DNA from: Planctomycetaceae bacterium
GTDB lineage: Bacteria > Planctomycetota > Planctomycetia > Pirellulales > Thermoguttaceae
Assembly (NCBI GenBank): GCA_004556055.1
Contig: SFIW01000013.1
Coordinates: 1 to 51,546 of the forward strand
DNA length: 51,546 nucleotides
Direction: 5' to 3'
The translations under genes were made by a program, and so were the position numbers. Each line of letters opens with the position of its first letter. Within the stretch, counting starts at the first letter, position 1. The notes beneath the pieces are model-generated. The model did no database searches. It had not been told where the DNA came from and was given only the letters and a program-made list of their open reading frames with translations. Positions 41,742-49,795 of the stretch are shown piece after piece.

Positions 41742-42893
41742 ATGACAGTCGCTGAATTGATAGCCAAACGGGAACCAGAATGGCGAGAATTGGAAGATCT
41801 AGTACGCGAGTTGGACAAGCCTGTTTTTCGGCGTCGAGTCGATCCGGACACAATAGCGCGATTCCTTCAACTCTACCGCGCCGTATGTAGCGATCTTGCG
41901 CTTTCCAAATCGTACAATTTGCCATACGACACGGTCGGGCGTCTTAACGTCCTCGTAAGAAAGGCGTATGGTAGTCTTTACAGGACGACGCAACGCCCCA
42001 ATCGCTCGTTTTGGAGCGTCGTTCTTTTTGAAGCTCCGCGGTGGATTATTACGGATTCCGCCTTCCTCTTTTCTTTTTTTCTTTTTTGGGGCGTCTTCCT
42101 AACCTGTCAATTATGGGCGCAGATCGACCCGAACTTTGCTCCAGATTTGGTCGGGAACGGCATGTTAGAACGACTAGAGGATATGTATAGCGACGAATTT
42201 GACGGCAATGTTATCGATTCGTTCCCCTCGACGTTTGCGTATATCTCTCATAACGCGGGAATCGGTCTCAAATGCTTCGTCTTCGGCGCGCTGGGGGTTA
42301 TTCCCGGATTATGGGTTCTCGTGAGTAACGCCTCGTTTTTAGGCGCTTGTTTCGGCTATATGCTTGGGGACGTTTGTCCGACGACGGCGAGTATGAATTT
42401 TTGGGAGTTTACGCGAGCGCACGGGCCCTTTGAACTGACTGCGATCGTTCTTGCGGCAGGAGCTGGGCTTCGAATAGGGTGGGGGTTCGTTTCGACGGGA
42501 GGTTACGGACGCGTTGAAGCCCTGCGTCGAGCGGGAGTCAAGGCGTCTCCGATGCTTTTTATGGGGCTTCTTTTTTTCTGCTTCGCGGCTGCTCTTGAGG
42601 CGTTCGTTTCTCCAAACTCGATGGAGTGGTTGAGCGACTACGGAGCGACGTCTTACCAAGTTAAGCTGGCGATTCACTGGATCTCCGTGTTTCTTCTTTG
42701 CTTTTACTTTTTGGGGTTGGGCGGTCTTTCAATTTATCGAAAGTATAAGGGAGAAGCTTTGGAAAGCGCTATGCGTCGATTCTTGCACGATTCTTTTTCC
42801 TTGGAATTGCCGCCAAATTGGACGTTTCAAGTCGGCGTTTCTCCGGCGTCCTCCGTCCCTTATGATAGAAAGAAAGAGCCAAATTCAAGATGA
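41742..42893 (+). CDS. SpoIIM-family (stage II sporulation M-like) membrane protein
   Basis: This is a 383-residue protein. A cytoplasmic helical N-terminus (REPEWRELEDLVRELD...) is followed by membrane helices with the SpoIIM signature: NAGIGLKCFVFGALGVIPGLWVLVSNASFLGACFGYML and HGPFELTAIVLAAGAGLRIGWGF. In non-sporulating bacteria this family accompanies MoxR-AAA/DUF58/DUF4129 genes, and its role there is unknown. Here it heads a three-gene operon: its stop overlaps the next start by ATGA. No sporulation gene set is seen. Confidence 0.85.
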   Translation: MTVAELIAKREPEWRELEDLVRELDKPVFRRRVDPDTIARFLQLYRAVCSDLALSKSYNLPYDTVGRLNVLVRKAYGSLYRTTQRPNRSFWSVVLFEAPRWIITDSAFLFSFFLFWGVFLTCQLWAQIDPNFAPDLVGNGMLERLEDMYSDEFDGNVIDSFPSTFAYISHNAGIGLKCFVFGALGVIPGLWVLVSNASFLGACFGYMLGDVCPTTASMNFWEFTRAHGPFELTAIVLAAGAGLRIGWGFVSTGGYGRVEALRRAGVKASPMLFMGLLFFCFAAALEAFVSPNSMEWLSDYGATSYQVKLAIHWISVFLLCFYFLGLGGLSIYRKYKGEALESAMRRFLHDSFSLELPPNWTFQVGVSPASSVPYDRKKEPNSR

Positions 42894-43873
42894 ATACGAA
42901 CGATCCTCTAGCGCATTGGAAGAAGCCCAATATTTCGGCGCGTCCTCGCACGGAGAACGAAACGCGGGATTTGGCGGTTCGAGTCTTCGCCAGAAATTTG
43001 AAGCCGATTTCGATTCTTTATGCGATTATGGCTGTTCCGGCTTTGCTCCTGTGTTATGCGTTGTGGATTGGGGTCTTCTATCTTCTTTTTTCAGAGGAAA
43101 CCGGCGGAGAATTTTACGATTTTTTTTCAGTAATGTGCTTTTGGTGGGTCCTTGTTACGGCGTCTGTATACTTCTTGAGCGAGTTTTGCGGAGTACTTGT
43201 CACGAAATATTTGGGATTGTGGCTTTTTTCCGGCGAGGAGACGGTCTCGCTGAGAACGACGCTCCATAGTATGCGCGGACGATGGGGACAATCGATCTAT
43301 TTTTTATTGTTGACGCGTCTGATTAGATTACGTTCTTTTTATGCTGAAATAATCCTCCTTGAGAACACGCCCTTTTGGAAGACGGAGAACGGAGTTTCTA
43401 CGAAACGACGCGTAAAGCACGTCAATTCGTCCGGCTCGTTCTTTGCGTTGGGGTTGCGATCGCTCGTTACCGAATCTTTTGTGAATATGGGAGTGTTTAT
43501 TGGAGGCTGGGCCTTCTTCCTTCTGGCGTACGCTGTTTTACAGAACGTCGACGTCGCTTTTTCACTTACCGCTGTTTTATGGATTCCGATATTAACCGCG
43601 GCAAGTCGAATCTATATGACGGTTTACCATTTTTGTTCTTATGTCAACTATCGCGTCAAAAACGAGTCTTGGGACGTCGAGTTGTTGTTTAAATCAGAAC
43701 TCGCAAAATTGGGAAAAGATCCTATCGCGACGGTTGGCGACCATTTACCGAGTCGCGCTTTCGCTGGAAATAAACGGCTAGGTTCTCTTGTCCTAGAACC
43801 AATTCTCAAGGGAGAGGAGAGTAGAGTCGACGACTCTTTGCAAAGGGACGAACATAAGGAGGCGGAAGAATGA
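42890..43873 (+). CDS. Unidentified membrane protein of the SpoIIM operon
   Basis: This is a 327-residue protein with about six membrane helices (ISILYAIMAVPALLLCYALWIGVFYLLF, CFWWVLVTASVYFLSEFCGVL, VNMGVFIGGWAFFLLAYAVL, VAFSLTAVLWIPILTAASRIYMTVYHF). The loops are basic, including RGRWGQS and RVKHVNSSG. No family is recognised with certainty. The arrangement recalls the membrane domain of glycerophosphodiesterase-like or DUF975 proteins. It overlaps both neighbours by ATGA, so its product is expected in similar amounts, perhaps in one complex. Confidence 0.6.
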   Translation: MNTNDPLAHWKKPNISARPRTENETRDLAVRVFARNLKPISILYAIMAVPALLLCYALWIGVFYLLFSEETGGEFYDFFSVMCFWWVLVTASVYFLSEFCGVLVTKYLGLWLFSGEETVSLRTTLHSMRGRWGQSIYFLLLTRLIRLRSFYAEIILLENTPFWKTENGVSTKRRVKHVNSSGSFFALGLRSLVTESFVNMGVFIGGWAFFLLAYAVLQNVDVAFSLTAVLWIPILTAASRIYMTVYHFCSYVNYRVKNESWDVELLFKSELAKLGKDPIATVGDHLPSRAFAGNKRLGSLVLEPILKGEESRVDDSLQRDEHKEAEE

Positions 43874-46533
43874 CCGGATCGCGTGAATCGCTCTCTTTTA
43901 AGTCTCAAAAGCGTTATGTTTTGATAGCGGGGCTGACGCTCTTCCTTGCCGTCGGACTTTCGATTGTTTTTTTGATGAGAAAAGCTCCTTCGGCTCCGCA
44001 GGAACTTGCCGCCGCCAATCTTGATAAAGCGTTGGAGAGGCAGCGAACGCCTTGGTATTCTTCTGTTGACAAGGAATACGTTTACCTTCCTATTCCTCGT
44101 TACGAGAAGGAACGCGACGAAGAGCCGGTCGCATCTCGCGAGGAGTTGAAGAATCCTTTTTTGGAAAAACTCTTCACCGTCGTCCTGCCAGCGTGTTTTT
44201 TTACGATTGTTTTTGGGATTCTCCTATGGATTCTCATTCGTAAGGCGCGTGAGAAATCGCTTTCTAATCGATTGCGTCTTGAGGAGTTTGCGCGGCGTCA
44301 GCGTCGTCTTGAGACCCTTGCCGACGAAGCAAAGTCGCGGTACGACGACTTGAAGGGCGCCGCTCTTGAAGCGTATAACGCCGAAGATTTGCGCGGCGCG
44401 ATTATTTTCTACTTCAGTTGGATTCTTGTCGAAGCGGATAAACGCGAGCTGATTTGGTTGGATAAAGGAAAAACGAATCTCGAATACTGGAGAGAACTTG
44501 ACCGTAATCCTGAAGTCCAGCGTATTTATCGCGTCATTATGGACGAATTTGAACTCGTTTATTACGGCGGTCGTCCCATTTCCAGGCGCGCCTTTGAAGA
44601 ACTATGGGAGAATCGAACTCTCTTTGAAGAGTTGATGGCCGCAGAAGATGAAAGAATCGTAAAACGCAAGCAAGAAGCTGAGACGATGAAGATTCGAAAT
44701 AACGCGAAGAACTGGGGCGCGCCGAAATTTCACCTGCTTTTGGCGGCGATCGTCTGTTCTACGCTTCCCCTTGCCGGGTGCAAAGAGAAGACATGGAGAA
44801 CCCCTTACGGAAACGATACAAATCAAGCGCCTCAGGACGGTTTGAATAGTCTTTCCGCTTTCTGCGAGTATTGCCGTCTAACCTCGAAGGAGAAAATGTA
44901 CTCCCTTGATCGCAGTGGCGCCGCAAGAGAGACCTTTCCCTTTACGCGCGGAGATTACGACGATTGTAATACGATCGTGTGGTTCATGTGCGTCGACTGG
45001 AGCGGCGGCTCTTGGAAACTCCCCTGCGATCCTGTTGAGAGTGAGACAGCGGACGTCGAAGACGAATCTCCAGTGTTTCGAGAGATCTACGACGACGACG
45101 ACGAATTTTTGCTTTCCAACGATTTGGACGTCTGGCGTCAAACCCTCGAAGCGTACGCGGCCGCTTCACCGGAGGATTGGCCGTTCTTTTACGTTCCCGA
45201 ATCTTCGGCGGCTCTTGACGGGTTTTCCTACCGCTTTCATCCCTTCTTCAGTTTCAACTCTTCGTCAAACTCTCCGCGTGAGGGCATAGAGGTTTGGTTG
45301 CGAGAAAAACCTGGACGTAAAGTTGTCGTCGTTCTTGCGTCTTCGGATTCGACTTTTGATTATTGGAGTAAAATACAAGAGTTAGCTAACGAGCGTTTTG
45401 AAGATCCTATGAAGCAGAACGCTTTAGACGATTGTCGTGAAATTTTTGCCCACTATTCCGACGGCGATTCAAACGGGGACTTTCATTCCTCTCGACGCTC
45501 TAAAAATGGGGCCGTACTTCGCGCTCATACGATGGCTTCCAATATCTTAGACGCTTCTTTGCTGTTGACGATTCTTGACGCGGCTCCCGTTCTCATAGAG
45601 ACGCCTCAGGACTTGACGAATTCCCTTAGGCGCGATAAGTTGGATTTGACGGAAGAATTCGCGACAAACTATGAGCTTGAGTATGGTTCGGAAAGTCTGG
45701 CTGATTTGAAAGCTTCGATTCGAAAACTTGTCGAAGACTTTAACCGATCAGAGTATTCGTCTCCAGCCGTTAGCGTCGCTGGAGAGAGCGTCTTTCGGAG
45801 AGAGAGACAACGTTATTGGGAGGAGAAAGAAGCTTGTTATTCGTTGACGGGTAATGAAGAGGATCGTTGGTTTGTTCAGCGTCATCTTTTGCCTCGAGAC
45901 GAGGAGGAGAACCGAAGTTTTTCCGGATTGCAGTCGTGGACGTCTTGCCTTCCTGAATCTGCGCCGTTCCGCGAGGATTTTCAACTCATTCCGGGAGAGG
46001 GAACGGAAGTTTTGCTCCTTCACGGGGATTCTCCTCTCGTGTGTCGTCGAGCGGAGGGGGAAGGGGAGATTCTGTTAGTGAACTCCGCTTCCTTCATGAC
46101 AAATTTTGCAATGACGGAGGAGGTTGGTCGAGCGTTTGTGAGGCGCTTGACTCAGGAGTTTTCGGATAATGGCCCGATCGGTTTGACTTTTTCGCCCATT
46201 GATTATCCTCCAATTGAACACGACTATCATTACGACCCACCCAAATTAGACGGACGGTTTTCTGTGGCGCAACGAAGCGTTTTTACAGAATTTGTTTGGC
46301 GTTTGACGCTTTTAGGGACGGTCGTATTTTTTTGTTTTTGGCCCATTTTTGGTCGTCCTCGTCGTCGTATTGAGAGTAAGTCTAGCGATTTTACTTTGCA
46401 CCTCGACGCCTATGCTCAGCTTTTAAAACGTGTCGATTCAACTCGATGGACGCATGAGCAACTAGATAAATTTACTGGAAAATTTCGCGGCGAGGATCAA
46501 GAAAATCTTGGAAAAAAGAAGACTGAAGACTGA
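43870..46533 (+). CDS. DUF4129 protein fused to DUF4350-like lipoprotein
   Basis: This is an 887-residue fusion. Part 1 (1-272) has two membrane helices (about 19-37 and 98-122) and a cytoplasmic DUF4129 domain (LKGAALEAYNAEDLRGAIIFYFSWILVEADKREL and ELVYYGGRPISRRAFEELW). Residue 273 is Met, and from there the protein looks like a lipoprotein precursor: MKIRNNAKNWG, then a hydrophobic HLLLAAIVCSTLPLAGC with lipobox Cys 304. Part 2 is an exported DUF4350-like domain ending in a membrane helix near 806-826 (LTLLGTVVFFCFWPIFG) and a short tail. There is no stop or frameshift between the parts. I infer that two adjacent genes became joined. Internal initiation at 44686 is possible but lacks a strong ribosome site. 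Confidence 0.7.
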   Translation: MTGSRESLSFKSQKRYVLIAGLTLFLAVGLSIVFLMRKAPSAPQELAAANLDKALERQRTPWYSSVDKEYVYLPIPRYEKERDEEPVASREELKNPFLEKLFTVVLPACFFTIVFGILLWILIRKAREKSLSNRLRLEEFARRQRRLETLADEAKSRYDDLKGAALEAYNAEDLRGAIIFYFSWILVEADKRELIWLDKGKTNLEYWRELDRNPEVQRIYRVIMDEFELVYYGGRPISRRAFEELWENRTLFEELMAAEDERIVKRKQEAETMKIRNNAKNWGAPKFHLLLAAIVCSTLPLAGCKEKTWRTPYGNDTNQAPQDGLNSLSAFCEYCRLTSKEKMYSLDRSGAARETFPFTRGDYDDCNTIVWFMCVDWSGGSWKLPCDPVESETADVEDESPVFREIYDDDDEFLLSNDLDVWRQTLEAYAAASPEDWPFFYVPESSAALDGFSYRFHPFFSFNSSSNSPREGIEVWLREKPGRKVVVVLASSDSTFDYWSKIQELANERFEDPMKQNALDDCREIFAHYSDGDSNGDFHSSRRSKNGAVLRAHTMASNILDASLLLTILDAAPVLIETPQDLTNSLRRDKLDLTEEFATNYELEYGSESLADLKASIRKLVEDFNRSEYSSPAVSVAGESVFRRERQRYWEEKEACYSLTGNEEDRWFVQRHLLPRDEEENRSFSGLQSWTSCLPESAPFREDFQLIPGEGTEVLLLHGDSPLVCRRAEGEGEILLVNSASFMTNFAMTEEVGRAFVRRLTQEFSDNGPIGLTFSPIDYPPIEHDYHYDPPKLDGRFSVAQRSVFTEFVWRLTLLGTVVFFCFWPIFGRPRRRIESKSSDFTLHLDAYAQLLKRVDSTRWTHEQLDKFTGKFRGEDQENLGKKKTED

Positions 46534-46613
46534 CGCGCCGCCCGTATATCTTAAGATTTAAAATCATAAAACGAAGTTTCAAGCGACGATTGAGTCGCGT
46601 TGGGGATTTAAAA

Positions 46614-47774
46614 GTGGACGAAGGATATAAGCCCTTTCTCTCCTTCACAAAGGAGGAGCTTGTTGAATTTTTTAAGGAGATCGGCCTTCCCGCATACCGA
46701 GTTAATCAGATGCGTCGTTGGGTTTATGCTCGTAAGACTCCTCGAATTTCGATGATGAGCGATCTCTCCAAGGAAACGCGAGAACGTTTGACGCGCCTCT
46801 TTGGACGACCGGAACGCGCGACGGCGGGTCAAACGTCTCTCCTGATCCGCAACGCTTCTAGAGAAACGGTTGCGGCAGACGAGAATGACGCCGAAGATTC
46901 TATCTACGAAGGAAGACTCGTTGCGAAATCAATCTCCGACGACGGCTCTGAAAAACTTCTTATCGAATGGCGAGACGGACGGCGCGTCGAATGCGTCCTG
47001 TTGCGCGACGATCGAGATCATCGCACCGCGTGCATAAGCGTGCAAGTCGGGTGCGCGATGAGTTGCGCTTTCTGCGCGAGCGGACTGGGCGGGTTCGTTC
47101 GCAACTTGACGAAAAGCGAAATCGTCGAAGAACTCCTTCGTCTGAACGCGTTGCTGCCGAAAGACGAGCGATTGACCCACATTGTCGTCATGGGGACGGG
47201 GGAGCCGACGCAAAATCTAAACGCGTTGTTGCCCGCGTTGGAGGTCGCGACGTCCTCGGACGGAATTGACGTCAGCAACCGTCGGGTGACGATTTCGACA
47301 GTCGGCGTTCCCGCAGGGATCCTGCGTCTTGCTCAGGAAAAGACGCATTACAAACTGGCGGTTTCGCTCCATGCCCCTAACGACGCCATTCGCGATCAGA
47401 TAATGCCTCAAAATCGCGTTCATCCGATCGCGGAAGTTCTTTCGGCGGCGGACGCTTTTTTCAGAACGACGGGGCGACGCGTCACTTTTGAGTATATTTT
47501 GCTCGACGGCATTAATGCGTCAACGCGCGAGGCGCGCGAACTTGCGCGACTATTGCGCAATAAGACCGCTATCGTCAACGTGATTCCTTATAATCCGGCC
47601 CCCGAACTTCCCTTCAAAACGCCGTCTACCGCGACGGTTAAAAGGTTTGTTTCAACCCTTGAAGAAGAGGGAATACAGGTCAAGGTTCGGTTTAAAAAGG
47701 GGGATCGCATCAACGCGGCGTGCGGTCAGTTGCGCTGGAGCCTGCGCGACGAGAAGGAAAAGAAGGACGCGTAA
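46614..47774 (+). CDS. rlmN: 23S rRNA (adenine-2503-C2)-methyltransferase, dual-specificity RlmN
   Basis: This is a radical-SAM enzyme of 386 residues that methylates A2503 of 23S rRNA and A37 of some tRNAs. The cluster motif is CAMSCAFC (CxxxCxxC), followed by VMGTGEPTQN, TISTVGVPAGI, KLAVSLHAPND, EYILLDGIN and the C-terminal GDRINAACGQLRW, which holds the catalytic Cys. The SAM-binding motif reads GTGEP where most family members have GMGEP. I choose the GTG at 46614, with GGGGA about 8 bases upstream; a TTG at 46590 is the alternative. It follows the DUF4129 gene after about 80 bases. Confidence 0.93.
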   Translation: MDEGYKPFLSFTKEELVEFFKEIGLPAYRVNQMRRWVYARKTPRISMMSDLSKETRERLTRLFGRPERATAGQTSLLIRNASRETVAADENDAEDSIYEGRLVAKSISDDGSEKLLIEWRDGRRVECVLLRDDRDHRTACISVQVGCAMSCAFCASGLGGFVRNLTKSEIVEELLRLNALLPKDERLTHIVVMGTGEPTQNLNALLPALEVATSSDGIDVSNRRVTISTVGVPAGILRLAQEKTHYKLAVSLHAPNDAIRDQIMPQNRVHPIAEVLSAADAFFRTTGRRVTFEYILLDGINASTREARELARLLRNKTAIVNVIPYNPAPELPFKTPSTATVKRFVSTLEEEGIQVKVRFKKGDRINAACGQLRWSLRDEKEKKDA

Positions 47775-47807
47775 CCCTTGGAGCCCTTTATAAACGCTTT
47801 TCAAAGC

Positions 47808-47836
47808 GCGTTGCGCGGATTTTCGCGCAGCGCTTC
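47808..47836 (+). other. Hairpin between rlmN and ispE
   Basis: GCGTTGCGCG and CGCGCAGCGC pair over 10 bases with one G-T pair around a GATTTT loop. There is no T-run, so it is more likely an mRNA-stabilising or weak attenuating structure than a full terminator. Confidence 0.4.
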
Positions 47837-47868
47837 GCTGTCGTCGTTTCAACGAAGAGGTGTTGGAC

Positions 47869-48849
47869 ATGTATATGGAAGTCGCTCCCGACGGAGCTTC
47901 GTATAGCGTATGGGCGCCCGCCAAAGTTAATCTTTTTTTTGAGATCGTCGGCAAGCGCCACGACGGATATCATGACGTAGAGACTCTCGTCGCCCCGATA
48001 AGTCTTTACGACCGCTTGGAGTTTTCCTTTGCTCCAACGGATGGAGAAGACGATATTACCCTAGAATGTCTTGACGAAGGGGGAAATCCGAGAATCGATC
48101 TGCCAAACGATTCTTCGAATCTCATTATCAAAGCTTATTATGTCTATCTTGACGCTTGCAAAAGAGAGAAAAGGGGGCGCCGTAGTTCGAGAGTTCGCGC
48201 GAAAATTTTTAAAAAAATTCCAACAAAAGCTGGTTTAGGAGGCGGATCTAGCGACGCCATGGCGACGCTTTTGGTGTTAAACGCGTACGACAAGGCTAAC
48301 TTTTCGAAAGAAGAGTTAGCCCGTATGGCTGGAGAAATTGGGAGCGACGCTCCTCTATTCCTTGAAGAATCTGCGACGATAGGGCGCGGACGCGGAGAGA
48401 TTGTCGAGCCTTTTCCTCTTAGCGAGATATGGATGACGCTTGTTAAACCGACAATAGGCTTTTCAACGCCAGAAGTTTATCGCAAATATGCCGAATCTCC
48501 ATCTCATAGCGTTCGTCATTCTCTTAGCGAAGCCCTTGGCTCCTTGAGAGAAATAAATACAGCGGAGAACCTTTCGCATTGGATATGGAACCGTCTTGAG
48601 GAACCTGTTGCCGCTCTTTGGGATAAGTTTTCAGATTGGAAAAGCTTTTTGAGTCAGACGTCTGGGGCCCTTGGCGCTCAGATGTCGGGGAGCGGTTCGT
48701 CATTTTTCGTGTTAACTCGCGATGAAGAGAGCGCGCGTAAGGTTGCGCAGGAGGTTCTGCTTCTATCAAATTCGTCGGAGTTTGACGCCGTTTATGTTGT
48801 TAAGACTCTGACGCCAGATAACTATGCTCGACCGTCTAACTTCATTTGA
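47869..48849 (+). CDS. ispE: 4-(Cytidine 5'-diphospho)-2-C-methyl-D-erythritol kinase
   Basis: This is a GHMP kinase of about 326 residues in the MEP route to isoprenoids. Its motifs are WAPAKVNLFFEIVGKRHDGYHDVETL near the start, the ATP-binding PTKAGLGGGSSDA, and the C-terminal GALGAQMSGSGSSFFVL. Its length is slightly above the usual 285-315. ATG 47869 has AGAGG 8 bases upstream; the frame can extend 9 bases to a GTG. It is followed after 30 bases by spoVG, the same neighbourhood (ispE near spoVG) found in many bacteria. Confidence 0.93.
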   Translation: MYMEVAPDGASYSVWAPAKVNLFFEIVGKRHDGYHDVETLVAPISLYDRLEFSFAPTDGEDDITLECLDEGGNPRIDLPNDSSNLIIKAYYVYLDACKREKRGRRSSRVRAKIFKKIPTKAGLGGGSSDAMATLLVLNAYDKANFSKEELARMAGEIGSDAPLFLEESATIGRGRGEIVEPFPLSEIWMTLVKPTIGFSTPEVYRKYAESPSHSVRHSLSEALGSLREINTAENLSHWIWNRLEEPVAALWDKFSDWKSFLSQTSGALGAQMSGSGSSFFVLTRDEESARKVAQEVLLLSNSSEFDAVYVVKTLTPDNYARPSNFI

Positions 48850-48879
48850 GAGCGACTACGTCGGTTTGGAATTATAACG

Positions 48880-49311
48880 ATGCAAATAACGGAAATTCGA
48901 ATTAAGCTTCTTGAAAACACGTCTTCTCGACAACGACTGTGCGCGTTTTGTTCAATTATTCTCGACGACGCCTTTGTTGTGCGCGACATAAAGATTTTGT
49001 CGGGAAATCAAGGTTATTTTATCGCCATGCCAAGTCGGAAACTTGCGTTTCATTGTCCGCATTGTCGGCAAAAGAACACGGTCGGCTCGAACTTCTGCAA
49101 TCATTGCGGCGGCAAGATTGCTCAAAGCGATCCCTACCGCGATCTGTTGACCACGTGCCCCAACAAGGCTTTCGTCGACGTGGCGCATCCTATCAACGCG
49201 GCGAGTCGCGATCGGGTTCATCGCGCTATTATCGAAGCGTATGAAATGGAGTTGGAACGTTCTCGTCAGCCGAACTACGTCAGCAGTTACCAAGAATACG
49301 GCGACGACTAA
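48880..49311 (+). CDS. spoVG: SpoVG-family regulator with inserted zinc ribbon
   Basis: This is a 143-residue protein. Residues 1-53 are the SpoVG N-terminal half (MQITEIRIKLLENTSSRQRLCAFCSIILDDAFVVRDIKIL, FIAMPSRK). Residues 98-125 are the SpoVG C-terminal half (FVDVAHPINAASRDRVHRAI). Between them sits a four-cysteine zinc ribbon: Cys 59, 62, 73, 76 in CPHC-x10-CNHC. An extra CxxC (21-24) lies in the first half. Ordinary SpoVG has 85-100 residues and no such insert. SpoVG binds DNA/RNA and regulates division and other processes in Firmicutes. The ribbon probably adds nucleic-acid or protein contacts. Confidence 0.88.
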   Translation: MQITEIRIKLLENTSSRQRLCAFCSIILDDAFVVRDIKILSGNQGYFIAMPSRKLAFHCPHCRQKNTVGSNFCNHCGGKIAQSDPYRDLLTTCPNKAFVDVAHPINAASRDRVHRAIIEAYEMELERSRQPNYVSSYQEYGDD

Positions 49312-49338
49312 ATAGCGCTTTCTTCTCGGAGATATTAC

Positions 49339-49375
49339 GAAGCGGCGTCATGACTCTGGGCGTCGCTTCTTTTTT
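49339..49375 (+). terminator. Rho-independent terminator after spoVG
   Basis: GAAGCGGCGTC (49339-49349) and GGCGTCGCTTC (49359-49369) form an 11-bp stem with two G-T pairs and a 9-base loop, followed by six T residues. Confidence 0.85.
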
Positions 49376-49795
49376 GTTTTGTCTTCTGCCGTTGAGAAAG
49401 AAAGCAAAGAATGGAACGACTGCCAATTTGACGCCGCGGGCCTGGCGACGTAGCGGATTGAAAAAGCGGGAAAAGGGAAAAGTCGTTCAAACGCGTCGTA
49501 GAGGCTCGAGGTCGTTGATTCGAGATTATAAAAAACGGAAAAAACAATGGTTTTTAACCGAAGAATAACTAGTGGCGCCGATTATGCATTAGGTTTCGAT
49601 AAGACGCGCTTCCTCCTCTTAAAAGAGTTGTTTGGCGCGTTTCTTAAACAAACATGAAACTGATTCAGCGCTCGCGACGCGTTTCACGAGATGACCGCGC
49701 GTCGGCGATTCGCTTTGTTGTTCGCGTCGACGTTGCCTTACCGCGCGGCGAAGAGCGTGTTGATTCTAACATTTTAGATAAAGGAGTATTCCGCA
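49376..49795 (+). other. Upstream region of groEL
   Basis: These 420 bases have no convincing gene. I see no CIRCE element (TTAGCACTC-N9-GAGTGCTAA) and no clear sigma-32-type promoter. A loose inverted repeat GTTTC-N12-GAAAC lies near 49640-49662. No groES reading frame is present here. The strong ribosome site AAAGGAG lies 9 bases before the GTG start. Confidence 0.4.

Noticed and set aside
41742..42893. SpoIIM considered as evidence for sporulation
   Set aside because: The family is widespread in MoxR/DUF4129-type operons of non-sporulating bacteria, and no other sporulation gene is present apart from the widely distributed spoVG.
49350..49568. A 72-codon basic frame between spoVG and groEL
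   Set aside because: Its ATG is the loop of the spoVG terminator hairpin, and no ribosome site or family is seen.
49376..49795. Search for a CIRCE element before groEL
   Set aside because: No TTAGCACTC or GAGTGCTAA sequence is present. The loose GTTTC/GAAAC repeat is too weak to claim.
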